46,894 nucleotides of DNA from Bacteroidales bacterium (GCA_023231005.1 JALNWG010000024.1:1-46894); one strand, 5' to 3'. Positions 1-9,142 are shown, counted from the stretch's first letter. The notes: generated by a model not told the origin, from the letters alone. Translations and numbers: made by a program.

Positions 1-1695
1 ATTTGCCCTGAACATCATACACTGTACTTTACGGTCCGCGCTGTCAACCTTGAAAATCTGATGAAATATTGATGTTTCAGATATTTTAACAGGGTAGGTA
101 GCGCCGTTCGTCCAAAATTTCATGGGGTTGAAACCGGTGAAAAGCAGGTTTCCTCCGCTAGAAATAAATTCCGATACACAATTATATAAATCGTTGTCAG
201 GAATTTCAAAATTACCGGTATTTGATATCCAAAGAATGGAGTGATAACGGGAAAGCAGGCCAATGTTTACTTTCTGAATTGCATTGATATCACGCCATAC
301 ATACGGTATTGTATCCAATATTGCATGGTAAAACGCAAACACACTATCGGGGGTGATTTGTGTCCCCTTGAGGTTTGCCAGTACCAGCAGGGTATCGCAG
401 AAGTTAAACCGGGCTCCGGAAACTTCCTGCGAAAATCCACTCTCTTGCAAAGAATCATTCAAGGTTGCCAACACATAGTAATACTGTTTGTTCGGTTGAA
501 TCATCAAATCATGATACATCGTATCGGAAACAGCAGATGCCGTGATCTTCTGATATGGCCCCCCGGTCGTATCTGAACGATAGACATTAACCCCTGATAC
601 AAGAGCATTGTTTGTCGGCTTCCATTGCAGGGTGATCTCTTCCTTAGTACAATGTGCGATCACATTCTGGGGAGTCGGAAACAGTTGTTGTTCAGCAAGG
701 GTGGCAAGGGCACCACCCGTAATTTTTGCAAGGTAGGGAACATTGCAGTTGCCAAGGGTATCTGCCGGTGTAAAACAATATGGACTTAACGCATACTCCT
801 GACAACCGAACGAAGGAAATCCTTCCTTCCAATAGGAATAAGAATCGGTCCCTCCCTCCAAATTCGCCTCAAAGATAGCAACCGAGAGGCCAGTATACCG
901 TTCAATTGCTTCAGCGGCTGCAGAGCACGCCCATTCGAAGTTTTGATATTTGCCACCTACCACTTCATTCAAGTCGTCCGGATTATTGGCAACCATGTCC
1001 ATGTTGAACATAAGCCGGATATCATTTCCTTCCAAACGTGCCTTTTGGGCATCATATTGAGAACCAAACATGCCCAGTTCCTCCGCGGCAAAAAGAATAA
1101 AGCGGATCGTTGCCTCAGGATGGAAATTCAAATTGGCCATCACTCTTGCAATTTCAAGCGTCGCAGCCGTACCGGAGCCATTGTTGTCTGCCCCTGGGGC
1201 ATCAATATAAGGATCTGGATCACTGTATGAATCATAATGTCCGCCGATCACATAGATCTCATCCGAGGCAGAGGAGCCATGGAGCGTACATACGACATTA
1301 TATTGCCATGTGCTGTCAATATAGATATTGTTCCAATTCACGATATTGTAAAAGGAATCGAGTTTTACATCCGTATAGCCATAGGAAAGGAACTTGTTCA
1401 TCAGCCAGGTGGCTATCTCTTTACGATTTTCATTCAGCATAAAACGCGATCCCCAATTCTGTAATTGTTGCAAGGTTTTATGAAGCGTGTCGACATTCAC
1501 GGCCGCGACCATGTTAGTGATCAACGGAATATTTGCACGAACAGTGCGTTGGCAGGCATAAACATTTTCGGAAAACCGCATGTAAGGGACATTGCGATCC
1601 GGTTGTGTTTCAAAGTCCTGCGCATAAATGGAGACCGGAACTGTGAGACACACACAAATAATGATAAACCGGAGCATAAAACTGGTTGTTTTCAT
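1..1695 (-). CDS. Secreted M28-family metallopeptidase-like protein with fibronectin III domain (C-terminus off window)
   Basis: The frame is open from the ATG at 1695 to the left edge (565 residues seen), so the C-terminus is missing. A signal peptide (about residues 1-25, ending IYAQ) implies export. Residues ~80-335 form an M28 zinc aminopeptidase-like domain: GGHYDS (His153), APGADNNGSG (Asp170), AAEELGMFG (Glu205/206) and FNMDMV (Asp233) match four zinc ligands plus the catalytic glutamate. The fifth ligand, usually His in a Y-H-T motif, reads Y-C-F-T (Phe308), and the upstream SDH motif is also altered (TDSYS). A fibronectin type III-like stretch follows (~341-430), then a region of unknown function. 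A T9SS sorting domain may lie beyond the edge. No convincing -7 promoter was found in the 212 bp upstream. Fold assignment is firm; proteolytic activity is uncertain because of the missing ligand. Confidence 0.85.
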   Translation of the reverse strand, partial: MKTTSFMLRFIIICVCLTVPVSIYAQDFETQPDRNVPYMRFSENVYACQRTVRANIPLITNMVAAVNVDTLHKTLQQLQNWGSRFMLNENRKEIATWLMNKFLSYGYTDVKLDSFYNIVNWNNIYIDSTWQYNVVCTLHGSSASDEIYVIGGHYDSYSDPDPYIDAPGADNNGSGTAATLEIARVMANLNFHPEATIRFILFAAEELGMFGSQYDAQKARLEGNDIRLMFNMDMVANNPDDLNEVVGGKYQNFEWACSAAAEAIERYTGLSVAIFEANLEGGTDSYSYWKEGFPSFGCQEYALSPYCFTPADTLGNCNVPYLAKITGGALATLAEQQLFPTPQNVIAHCTKEEITLQWKPTNNALVSGVNVYRSDTTGGPYQKITASAVSDTMYHDLMIQPNKQYYYVLATLNDSLQESGFSQEVSGARFNFCDTLLVLANLKGTQITPDSVFAFYHAILDTIPYVWRDINAIQKVNIGLLSRYHSILWISNTGNFEIPDNDLYNCVSEFISSGGNLLFTGFNPMKFWTNGATYPVKISETSIFHQIFKVDSADRKVQCMMFRAN

Positions 1696-1855
1696 AGGCC
1701 TTGACTTTGTTATTAAAATATAGCGTATTCAGTAAGTTGGTGTTGAATGCGTTTTGTCAAATTTTCAAAATCTTCAATGAAGGATGATAATTCCATCTGA
1801 AACCTATTGTATTAAACAAAAGTAAGAATACGAATCAATATTTCAAAACATAACC

Positions 1856-1885
1856 AAAAAGGCTACCGGGTTGGGGTAGCCTTTT
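1856..1885 (-). terminator. Rho-independent terminator of the first Asp-box/T9SS gene
   Basis: A perfect 7-bp stem GGCTACC/GGTAGCC (1861-1867 with 1875-1881) is flanked by A5 on the left and T4 on the right. It therefore gives a U-tract in either direction and lies 22 bp past the stop of the minus-strand gene. Confidence 0.75.
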
Positions 1886-1907
1886 AGTAAAGTCATAATA
1901 TAATTGG

Positions 1908-3749
1908 TTATTCAACGATCATTTTATGGGTATACGATTCGCCATTGATTTTTACGGTATAGAAATAAATACCGGAAGTAAGTTGGCTACCATCAATGGT
2001 GTAGGTAGAAAGACCTGAATTGACAAGGCCTTTATCAAAGCTCATGACTTTCTGTCCCATGATATTGGAAACTTCCACAACCACGTTAGCAGCCTTAGTA
2101 AGGGTAACATCGAACCTGGTTACCCCATTTACCGGATTCGGACAGTTTTGGCTTACCGTGTTTGCCTTAGCAACAGGATTCGCTATTCCTTCTGGCCAGA
2201 AAGTAGATCCTGGAATAGACCGATGTTCAATATTGTTGTCATGAACAGTAATAGTGGTTACCTGGATGGCTGAGCCAGGTTGAGAGGAAGACTGATAAAT
2301 AACATTAAGATTATCGTTTAATATTGTTTTGGCCATGTTTGCAAAGGCAAATTCGGTATACATATAGAGAACTCCGGTATTCAAATCAAGCATATCAGTC
2401 CAGGTGGCTTTATCATGGAATTTAGCTCTTGCCCACATGTGGCGGTAATTATATGGATCTGGAGAGGGGTTTCCGGGTGTTACCGCACTGTATAAACAAT
2501 AAATGTTATTATACGGGTCAATGGAAATTTGCGGATGACTTGATAAACCGACCCTGTAACTTGGAGCAGCAATAATGGTATCGCCAGGGTTAGGACCATC
2601 AGATACATAACCCAATAAATTTCCGTGAGCTTCAAGACTATCGAGAACAAGACTATCCTGAATCATTGGCATGGTGGAATTCCAGTAAATCAGTCCATTG
2701 ACATTTACGTAGATGTATTTGGTACCAGCCGACATATAACCACCTCCTTTACCGAAGGCCATGTGAATAACACCAGCTTTATCCATTTCTAAGGCTACAG
2801 CACCATCGGCAGCATAAAATGGCTGCACTTCAGTTGTTCCGGAAGGAAGTTTTTTATTAGCATTGCTTAATACCGGAATCTTGGTCCAGTTTTCTCCATT
2901 ATCAACGGATTCCATGATGAAGGAATCTGTCCATGCGCAGGCAACTGCAAAATAAAGAGTATCGCCATGAGGGCTACCCCAGGCATATTCATCACCACTA
3001 AACCCATCATAGTTTGCAGATTCCAATCCCGGAAGAATAATTCCATTCTTATCCCAGGTTTCACCGCCATTGGTGGAACGGTAATAAAGAAGAGCGCCGT
3101 CTAACCCCTGGTAGGTAACGCCACCATTGCCTGTTGGGGAAGAAAGAACAATCATGTGTACATAATTGTTAGTCGGTCCTGAGGTTATCATTCTGGGCCA
3201 TAATAATCCGGAAGCACCAGTGGGGGGATTAATCAAAGACTGAGTCCAAGTTCCGGTTCCTTTTACAGGACGTGTATTCATCACCAAAGGTGTAGTTCCG
3301 CTTTGGTGCGCAATTACAATTTCACCTGTTCCATTCCACTTGTCCATTGTTGGCCATCCCGTCTTCACAGATTCAATACGTTGTGTTGGAGGAGTACCCC
3401 ATGCAGAACCATCATAGTAATTATATCCGGTACCACGGTCAGTCCAACTTCCGTCTAATTGTGCTTTTGTCCAGGCAGAAGACATAGATCCATCTGGCCA
3501 AACAATCAAACGGTTTGGAATAGCGGAATTGGTTTGAGCATCATATCGGGTTTCCCCGATCACATCCTCCAGGGCAGCTTTCGATTGTACGAACGAATTT
3601 GCAACCTGTTGCGGGAGTAACGGATTGTCAGTGATAGCAGCAGGGACAGCCTGTCGCGGAACGTTGACAGGTTTTGAATACTTCAACGATTGAGCCATAA
3701 GGCCAATGCCCAGGCACGTCATAATTGAAAAAAGTAAAATTTTCTTCAT
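1908..3749 (-). CDS. Secreted Asp-box (BNR-like) protein with T9SS type A sorting domain, paralog 1
   Basis: 613 residues from the ATG at 3749. An in-frame TTG at 3779 was rejected because it lies inside the promoter -7 element. The N-terminus (MKKILLFSIMTCLGIGLMAQ) is a signal peptide. Two Asp-box-like motifs, STNGGETWDKNG and SVDNGENWTKI, sit about 60 residues apart and suggest a sialidase-type beta-propeller surface; no catalytic residues of a specific glycosidase were recognised. The last ~80 residues (QNCPNPVNG ... THKMIVE) are a typical type A T9SS C-terminal domain, so the protein is expected to reach the cell surface or medium. It is the first of three tandem paralogs and appears monocistronic, with its own promoter and terminator. 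Substrate and role are unknown. Confidence 0.85.
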   Translation of the reverse strand: MKKILLFSIMTCLGIGLMAQSLKYSKPVNVPRQAVPAAITDNPLLPQQVANSFVQSKAALEDVIGETRYDAQTNSAIPNRLIVWPDGSMSSAWTKAQLDGSWTDRGTGYNYYDGSAWGTPPTQRIESVKTGWPTMDKWNGTGEIVIAHQSGTTPLVMNTRPVKGTGTWTQSLINPPTGASGLLWPRMITSGPTNNYVHMIVLSSPTGNGGVTYQGLDGALLYYRSTNGGETWDKNGIILPGLESANYDGFSGDEYAWGSPHGDTLYFAVACAWTDSFIMESVDNGENWTKIPVLSNANKKLPSGTTEVQPFYAADGAVALEMDKAGVIHMAFGKGGGYMSAGTKYIYVNVNGLIYWNSTMPMIQDSLVLDSLEAHGNLLGYVSDGPNPGDTIIAAPSYRVGLSSHPQISIDPYNNIYCLYSAVTPGNPSPDPYNYRHMWARAKFHDKATWTDMLDLNTGVLYMYTEFAFANMAKTILNDNLNVIYQSSSQPGSAIQVTTITVHDNNIEHRSIPGSTFWPEGIANPVAKANTVSQNCPNPVNGVTRFDVTLTKAANVVVEVSNIMGQKVMSFDKGLVNSGLSTYTIDGSQLTSGIYFYTVKINGESYTHKMIVE

Positions 3750-3776
3750 GGTTTCTGGTTTAAAGATTAATTCCTT

Positions 3777-3807
3777 CAAAGATAATAAAGAAAAAATAAT
3801 ATTTCAA
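3777..3807 (-). promoter_or_regulatory. Bacteroidota-type promoter of paralog 1
   Basis: On the minus strand, -7 TATCTTTG (3777-3784) matches TAnnTTTG and a -33 TTG (3805-3807) lies exactly 20 bp upstream, the spacing known for the Bacteroidota primary sigma factor. It is the best-matched promoter in this part of the window. Confidence 0.7.
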
Positions 3808-3824
3808 AATTATCAGGAATAAAA

Positions 3825-3858
3825 AAAAGAGGTTGCTCCCGAAAGAACAACCTCTTTT
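3825..3858 (-). terminator. Terminator of paralog 2
   Basis: An 11-bp perfect inverted repeat AAAAGAGGTTG/CAACCTCTTTT (3825-3835, 3848-3858) with a 12-nt loop and an A-run on the left that becomes the U-tract for the minus-strand gene ending at 3876. Confidence 0.75.
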
Positions 3859-3875
3859 CCATAGAATAAGGTAAA

Positions 3876-5726
3876 TTATTCAACGATCATTTTATGGGTA
3901 TACGATTCGCCATTGATTTTTACGGTATAGAAATAAATACCGGAAGTAAGCTGGTTACCATCAATGGTGTAGGTAGAAAGACCTGAATTGACAAGGCCTT
4001 TATCAAAGCTCATGATTTTCTGTCCCATGATATTGGAAACTTCCACAACCACGTTAGCAGCTTTAGTAAGGGTAACATCGAATCTGGTTACATCTTTTAC
4101 CGGATTCGGACAGTTTTGGCTTACCGTGTTTTTCGTGGCAACAGGGGTATTAAGACCAAGAGAAAAGAAATCAGAAACCGGAATTTCACGGTATTCAATG
4201 TTCACGTCATGAATCGGAATAGTTTCATCTTTTATGTTTGACCCTGGTTGCGAAGAAGTTTGGGCGATAAGTTGGACCTTATCATTCTTCAAAGCTTTAG
4301 CAGTGGCAGGATATGCATATTCCTGGAACATATAAAACACCCCTTCGTTGAAGTCTTTCATTTCACTCCATTCGGTTTTGCCATTGAACCAGGCACGACC
4401 CCAGATATGACGATAGTTATAGGGATCCGGTGAGGGATTTCCAACGGTAAGGGATGACCATACGAAATAAATATTGTTATAATCATCAATGCTTACTTGA
4501 GGCCAGGAAGAGAGGCCAACACCGTATTTCGGGAAACCAACAATAGTATCGTTAGGGTTTGCGTTTGAAGCAACATAACCAATGCAGCGGTTTTCATTAA
4601 TGAGCGCTTCAATATCTGTTAAAAGGGTTGAATCGATTGCAGGCATGGTAGAATTCCAATAAACAATACCATCGGTACCAGGATAATATGAAGTGGTTCC
4701 TGTTCCGTCACTTTTTGCGCGCATACGGCCAAAAGCAACATGGAAAACGCCATTTTTATCCATAGCTCCAGCGATATCACCGGTAGTGCAAATAAAACTA
4801 GGAGTAACCTGAGTGGCTGGGGTTAAGCTATAAGCATTATGGAAAATCATTTGTTTTGTCCAGGTGTCGCCATTGTTATAGGAATACATCAGGAAGGTAT
4901 CGGTCCATTGGCCAGCTACCAAAAAAGCGATGGTGTCGCCATGAGGTTCAACAAATGCATAATCATCTCCACCAAATCCGAGGTATTCGGTTGAAGTCAT
5001 TCCAGGTAATTGAATTCCATTTTTATCCCAGTTAGCGCCACCATCGGTGGAACGGTAATATAGAAGAGCGCCATCCAAATTCTGGTATGAAGTACCACCG
5101 TTGGCAACTGGGGTAGTCATCACGATAACGTGAACATTCTGGTGATTTGAACCGCTGGTAATCATTCTTGGCCATAAAAGACCAGTAACTCCGGCCGGAG
5201 CAACCGGTACATTGGATTGGGTCCAGTTGCCAGTTCCTTTTACCGGACGTGTATTCATTACAAGGGTTGGAGTAGATTTGTGTGAAATTACTATTTCACC
5301 ATTAACATTCCAAGGGGAAATGTTGGGCCAACCTGTCTTCACATTTTCAATACGTCCGGCTGGAGCTGTACCCCAAGCTGTACCATCAGAATAATTGTAT
5401 CCAGTGCCACGATCACCATAATTGGGATCAGACATAGCTTTGGTCCATGTCCCGGAAAGGGAGCCATCGGGCCACAGATAAAGGCGGCTCATCATGCCAC
5501 CATTACTCTGCATATCATAGCGCGAAGTGCCAATGATATCTTCCAGAGTAGCTTTTGTATTAACAACTGAATTTCCCGGTTGAGTCGGCATGATTTGGTT
5601 ATCGACAGCTGCGGACGCGGGAACCGCTTGATTTTGTAATGATTTGGAAATTTTGGCAGGCTGCAACTGAGCCATTACCGTTACCCCCAACATCAACGCA
5701 ATTGCAAAAAGTAAGGTTCTTTTCAT
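3876..5726 (-). CDS. Secreted Asp-box (BNR-like) protein with T9SS type A sorting domain, paralog 2
   Basis: 616 residues starting MKRTLLFAIALMLGVTVMAQ, a clear signal peptide. The architecture matches the neighbouring paralogs: a low-complexity N-terminal spacer, the DRGTGYNYSDG block, an Asp-box STDGGANWDKNG, a second weaker one (NNGDTWTK), the conserved GNPSPDPYNYRH block and an 80-residue T9SS type A domain. It is closer to paralog 3 than to paralog 1 in the signal peptide and mid region. The final ~200 bp are almost identical to those of paralogs 1 and 3, while the body of the gene has diverged. A terminator follows and a TATCTTTG -7 element precedes it, so it is probably transcribed alone. 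No enzymatic motif was recognised; it could be a surface binding protein. Confidence 0.85.
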   Translation of the reverse strand: MKRTLLFAIALMLGVTVMAQLQPAKISKSLQNQAVPASAAVDNQIMPTQPGNSVVNTKATLEDIIGTSRYDMQSNGGMMSRLYLWPDGSLSGTWTKAMSDPNYGDRGTGYNYSDGTAWGTAPAGRIENVKTGWPNISPWNVNGEIVISHKSTPTLVMNTRPVKGTGNWTQSNVPVAPAGVTGLLWPRMITSGSNHQNVHVIVMTTPVANGGTSYQNLDGALLYYRSTDGGANWDKNGIQLPGMTSTEYLGFGGDDYAFVEPHGDTIAFLVAGQWTDTFLMYSYNNGDTWTKQMIFHNAYSLTPATQVTPSFICTTGDIAGAMDKNGVFHVAFGRMRAKSDGTGTTSYYPGTDGIVYWNSTMPAIDSTLLTDIEALINENRCIGYVASNANPNDTIVGFPKYGVGLSSWPQVSIDDYNNIYFVWSSLTVGNPSPDPYNYRHIWGRAWFNGKTEWSEMKDFNEGVFYMFQEYAYPATAKALKNDKVQLIAQTSSQPGSNIKDETIPIHDVNIEYREIPVSDFFSLGLNTPVATKNTVSQNCPNPVKDVTRFDVTLTKAANVVVEVSNIMGQKIMSFDKGLVNSGLSTYTIDGNQLTSGIYFYTVKINGESYTHKMIVE

Positions 5727-5754
5727 TGTTTATAGTTTTATGAGTAAAGTGCTA

Positions 5755-5762
5755 CAAAGATA
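5755..5762 (-). promoter_or_regulatory. Promoter -7 element of paralog 2
   Basis: TATCTTTG on the minus strand, 28 bp before the ATG. The -33 TTG is not evident. Confidence 0.55.
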
Positions 5763-5839
5763 CTAAAATTGTATAATTCTTTTTACTTTTCTCTTCTTTT
5801 AGGAAATATCATTGAATAAAGATGAGCATAACATGAAAA

Positions 5840-5867
5840 AAAAGGCTGCCCGGTTGAGCAGCCTTTT
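5840..5867 (-). terminator. Terminator of paralog 3
   Basis: A 10-bp perfect inverted repeat AAAAGGCTGC/GCAGCCTTTT (5840-5849, 5858-5867) with an 8-nt loop, preceded by further A residues. It lies 21 bp past the minus-strand stop codon. Confidence 0.75.
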
Positions 5868-5888
5868 AAGAAAGTAGATGAAAATCGT

Positions 5889-7739
5889 TTATTCAACGAT
5901 CATCTTATGGGTATACGATTCGCCATTGATTTTTACGGTATAGAAATAAATACCGGAAGTAAGTTGGTTACCATCAATGGTGTAGGTAGAAAGACCTGAA
6001 TTGACAAAGCCTTTATCAAAGCTCATGATTTTCTGTCCCATGATATTGGAAACTTCCACAATTACGTTAGCCGCCTTAGTAAGGTTTACATCGAAACTGG
6101 TTACCCCATTTACCGGATTCGGACGGTTTTGGCTTACTGAACTTGTCTTAGCAACGGGATCAGCTATTCCTACAGGCCAGAAATCAGATGCGGGTATTTC
6201 ACGATAATCGATGTTTACATCATGAATGGGAATGGTAGAATCTTTAATGTTTGAACCGGGCTGTGAAGAGGTTTGATAGATGACCTGGATTTTATCGTTT
6301 TTCAATGTAGCAGCGGTAGAAGGATACACATATTCCTGGAACATATAGAGTACATTTGAATTGAAATCTGTCATTTCCGTCCATTCGGGTTTGTCATTGA
6401 ACCAGGCGCGGCCCCAGAGGTGACGATAGTTATACGGATCGGGTGAAGGATTTCCAACAGTCAATCCTGACCAGAAGAAATAGATGTTGTTATAAGCATC
6501 GATCGTTACTTGTGGAAAACTGGATAAACTCATGTAATACTTAGGAAAACCGACAATGGTATCATTGGGGTTCCCGTTCGACACAACATAGCCAATCAGG
6601 AGATGGTGAGCATCAAGAGAATCGAGATCCGTAAGGATGGTGGTATCGATTACGGGCATGTTGGTATTCCAGTATACCAATCCATCTGTATAGGGATAAT
6701 ATTTTTTCCCATCAGTATCTCCTTTAGCTCTCATACGGCCAAATGCAACGTGAACAACTCCATCTTTATCCATAGCTCCGGCAATAGCGCCATCGCAAGT
6801 GGGAAAGGACGGGGTAACAGTATTAACGGGGGTCAGTTTATAAGGATTGTCGAGAATCATTATTTTTGACCAGGTTTCTCCATTATCTGTTGATTTCATG
6901 ACGAAAGAATCACTCCAGTCATCACCAATTACAAAAGCAATGGTATCGCCTTTGGGTTCACACCAGGAATATGAGTCACCGGAAAATCCATTGTACATAG
7001 GAGAAGACATCCCCGGAAGGATAATTCCATTTTTATCCCAGTTAGCGCCACCATCGGTGGAACGATAATATATCACAGCGCCATCCAGATTTTGGTATTT
7101 TGTACCACCGTTGGCAGTTGGGGTAGTCATCACAATGATATGAATATTCTGGTGATCGTCACCATTGGTGATGGTTCTTGGCCAAGAAAGGCCGGAGGCT
7201 CCTGTGGGAGCATGGGGGGCCAGAGATTGTGTCCAGGCACCAGTTCCCTTAGCAGGGCGGGAATTCATTACCAAAGTTGCAGTGGAATTATGGCAAACGA
7301 CCAATTCGCCAGCTTCCATCCAGGGATGTACAGAAGGCCAGCCGGCTTTCATGGTCTCAATTCTGGAAGTAGGAGCGGCTCCCCATGATGTTCCATCCGA
7401 ATAGTTGTATCCGGTTCCACGATCTGTATAATTAGGATCAGCCATGCCCATTGTCCAGGTTCCTGAAAGGGAACCATCGGGCCATAATAAAAGGCGGTTG
7501 TTCATAATAGTACCATTGGTTTGCATATCATACCGCGAAGCTCCGAGGTTATCATCCAGAGTGGCTTTAGTATTAACAATTGCGTTACCTGATTGTGAGG
7601 GAATCATCTGATTATCGATGATAACTGCAGCAGGCATTGCCTGATTTTGCAATGATTTTGATATTTTGGCTGGCTTTAATTGCGCCATCACCGTCACACC
7701 AATCATCAGTGCAATCATAAAAAGTAAGGTTCTTTTCAT
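5889..7739 (-). CDS. Secreted Asp-box (BNR-like) protein with T9SS type A sorting domain, paralog 3
   Basis: 616 residues from the ATG at 7739 (MKRTLLFMIALMIGVTVMAQ, signal peptide), equal in length to paralog 2 once the eight-codon TTG extension is discarded. Asp-box motifs STDGGANWDKNG and STDNGETWSKI are well preserved and spaced as in paralog 1. The GNPSPDPYNYRH block and the T9SS type A domain (QNRPNPVNG to KMIVE) are present, giving a surface or secreted location. It heads the tandem array if duplication ran in the direction of transcription. A weak -7 match (TACATTTG, 7805-7812) lies upstream. The function is unknown; a carbohydrate- or protein-binding beta-propeller is the most economical guess. 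Confidence 0.85.
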   Translation of the reverse strand: MKRTLLFMIALMIGVTVMAQLKPAKISKSLQNQAMPAAVIIDNQMIPSQSGNAIVNTKATLDDNLGASRYDMQTNGTIMNNRLLLWPDGSLSGTWTMGMADPNYTDRGTGYNYSDGTSWGAAPTSRIETMKAGWPSVHPWMEAGELVVCHNSTATLVMNSRPAKGTGAWTQSLAPHAPTGASGLSWPRTITNGDDHQNIHIIVMTTPTANGGTKYQNLDGAVIYYRSTDGGANWDKNGIILPGMSSPMYNGFSGDSYSWCEPKGDTIAFVIGDDWSDSFVMKSTDNGETWSKIMILDNPYKLTPVNTVTPSFPTCDGAIAGAMDKDGVVHVAFGRMRAKGDTDGKKYYPYTDGLVYWNTNMPVIDTTILTDLDSLDAHHLLIGYVVSNGNPNDTIVGFPKYYMSLSSFPQVTIDAYNNIYFFWSGLTVGNPSPDPYNYRHLWGRAWFNDKPEWTEMTDFNSNVLYMFQEYVYPSTAATLKNDKIQVIYQTSSQPGSNIKDSTIPIHDVNIDYREIPASDFWPVGIADPVAKTSSVSQNRPNPVNGVTSFDVNLTKAANVIVEVSNIMGQKIMSFDKGFVNSGLSTYTIDGNQLTSGIYFYTVKINGESYTHKMIVE

Positions 7740-7849
7740 TGTTTTTGGGTTTTGGTTTAACAAATAAAATCTTTAAAATGAATGATGAATCTTTTTCTAA
7801 AATACAAATGTATAAATTTTATAACAATAGCATCAAATTTTGACAAAAT

Positions 7850-9058
7850 TTAACTTTTCGGGCCTGTTTGCTCATGAATGGCTTTTTCTTTGGTATCCAC
7901 CGGGATAACAGTAGCGTGTTGATCAATTTTTTCATCAGAAAAAAACTTCCGGTAGGTGATATGCCTTTTGGCAAAGGTAGCCCCTACCGATTCGTGCAAT
8001 GCCCTCATCTTTGGATTAAAGTTACCCACCCAGGAGAGTTCCAGTTCGGTGATATGGGGTTTCTTTTTCATCTTCTCATTCAGATGCCAGAAAATTCCCG
8101 ATTCTATACCGAACCGTTGGTATTTTGGCTTGACTCCCATCACAACAATCCGGGTCCGGGTGATGGTTTTTTTATATTTCAGATAAAGAAATTTCAATTT
8201 ATTCCAGAAATGCAATTTGCCATGCAAATGCTTTAGTATCTGGTTTACATCGGGGAACTGGATTAAAAATCCGATGGGTTCATGGTCATGGTATGCATAC
8301 CAGATCATTTCAGGATCGAGGAAAGACTTGGCCTGATTTAACCCTTTCCTGAGTGTAGCAACCTCCATGGGAGTGAAATTCTCATGAAATTTCCAGGCAT
8401 CGTCATATACCTCTTTCATATCCTGGATAAATTTGTCGGCTTCTGCGTATGTGAAATGCCGGAAGGAAACCCCCGGCCGCTGCATGGCCCATTCTGCAAT
8501 TTTCCAGAAACGTTCGGGGAATGGTTTTGTGAGATCAAGATGGTTGGAAACCTGCTCGAAATAAAATTTAAACCCATAGGCTTCAAAAAACGATTTATAA
8601 TATGGGGGATTATAATTCATCCCAAATCCCGGATCGGTGAATCCTTCAACCAAAAGTCCCCAGTTTACATCGTTTTCGCCAAAATTGATCGGCCCATCCA
8701 TGGCTTCCATACCACGTTCCATAAGCCATGAACGACATTGTTCAAAGAGAAGAAAAGCAGCTTTTTGATCGTTGACACATTCAAAGAAGCCCATTCCGCC
8801 GGTAGATTGCTGAAAAGTGAATGCTTTCTTTTTATTGATAAAAGCAGCTACCCTCCCGATTACCTTTCCATCCTCGTTACACAATATCCAGCGGATCGCT
8901 TCTCCATGCTCAAAAAAACTGTTTCTGGCAGGATCAAAAACCGAATCGATCTGCTGGTCAAGCGGACGGATATAGCAGGAATCTCCTTGATAAATAGAAT
9001 CCACCATATCAAGGAATTGACACCGGGTTTTCCGGTCGTTAACCACCACTAATTTCAT
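7850..9058 (-). CDS. GNAT-fold acyltransferase-like protein, paralog of the spt-linked acyltransferase
   Basis: 402 residues, with no signal peptide or membrane segment, so probably cytoplasmic or membrane-peripheral. It has two GNAT-like halves. The N-terminal half carries CNEDGKVIGRVAAFIN and GFFECVND followed by MDGPINFGENDVNWGLLVEGF. The C-terminal half carries VVMGVKPKYQRFGIESGIF, a GNAT acyl-CoA-binding-like strand-helix. The same landmarks occur in the protein at 23306-24442 next to the serine palmitoyltransferase (IQGPLGFSDMDNEGMLIKGF and VRPDYQGKGVNSLYY), so the two are paralogs. By that relation it may N-acylate a long-chain base or another amine, but this is inference. It is divergent from lptF across a 102-bp spacer with a -7 element on each strand. 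Confidence 0.75.
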   Translation of the reverse strand: MKLVVVNDRKTRCQFLDMVDSIYQGDSCYIRPLDQQIDSVFDPARNSFFEHGEAIRWILCNEDGKVIGRVAAFINKKKAFTFQQSTGGMGFFECVNDQKAAFLLFEQCRSWLMERGMEAMDGPINFGENDVNWGLLVEGFTDPGFGMNYNPPYYKSFFEAYGFKFYFEQVSNHLDLTKPFPERFWKIAEWAMQRPGVSFRHFTYAEADKFIQDMKEVYDDAWKFHENFTPMEVATLRKGLNQAKSFLDPEMIWYAYHDHEPIGFLIQFPDVNQILKHLHGKLHFWNKLKFLYLKYKKTITRTRIVVMGVKPKYQRFGIESGIFWHLNEKMKKKPHITELELSWVGNFNPKMRALHESVGATFAKRHITYRKFFSDEKIDQHATVIPVDTKEKAIHEQTGPKS

Positions 9059-9101
9059 GATTTTATTTTGATTTTATCCCGTTTTCAATTAATTCACCTT
9101 A

Positions 9102-9109
9102 CAAAAATA
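9102..9109 (-). promoter_or_regulatory. Candidate -7 element for the GNAT-like gene
   Basis: TATTTTTG on the minus strand, 43 bp before the ATG at 9058. No -33 TTG is visible at the right spacing. Confidence 0.45.
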
Positions 9110-9134
9110 CAATTATTACCTTAGCGTTATTATT

Positions 9135-9142
9135 TATCTTTG
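9135..9142 (+). promoter_or_regulatory. Promoter -7 element of lptF
   Basis: TATCTTTG followed by C, a textbook TAnnTTTG match, 18 bp before the ATG at 9161. Its TTG is in frame with lptF and could be mistaken for a start codon. Confidence 0.6.

Noticed and set aside
241..1704. Several plus-strand ORFs of 75-111 codons
   Set aside because: They are antisense to the M28-like gene, which is open across the whole region on the minus strand.
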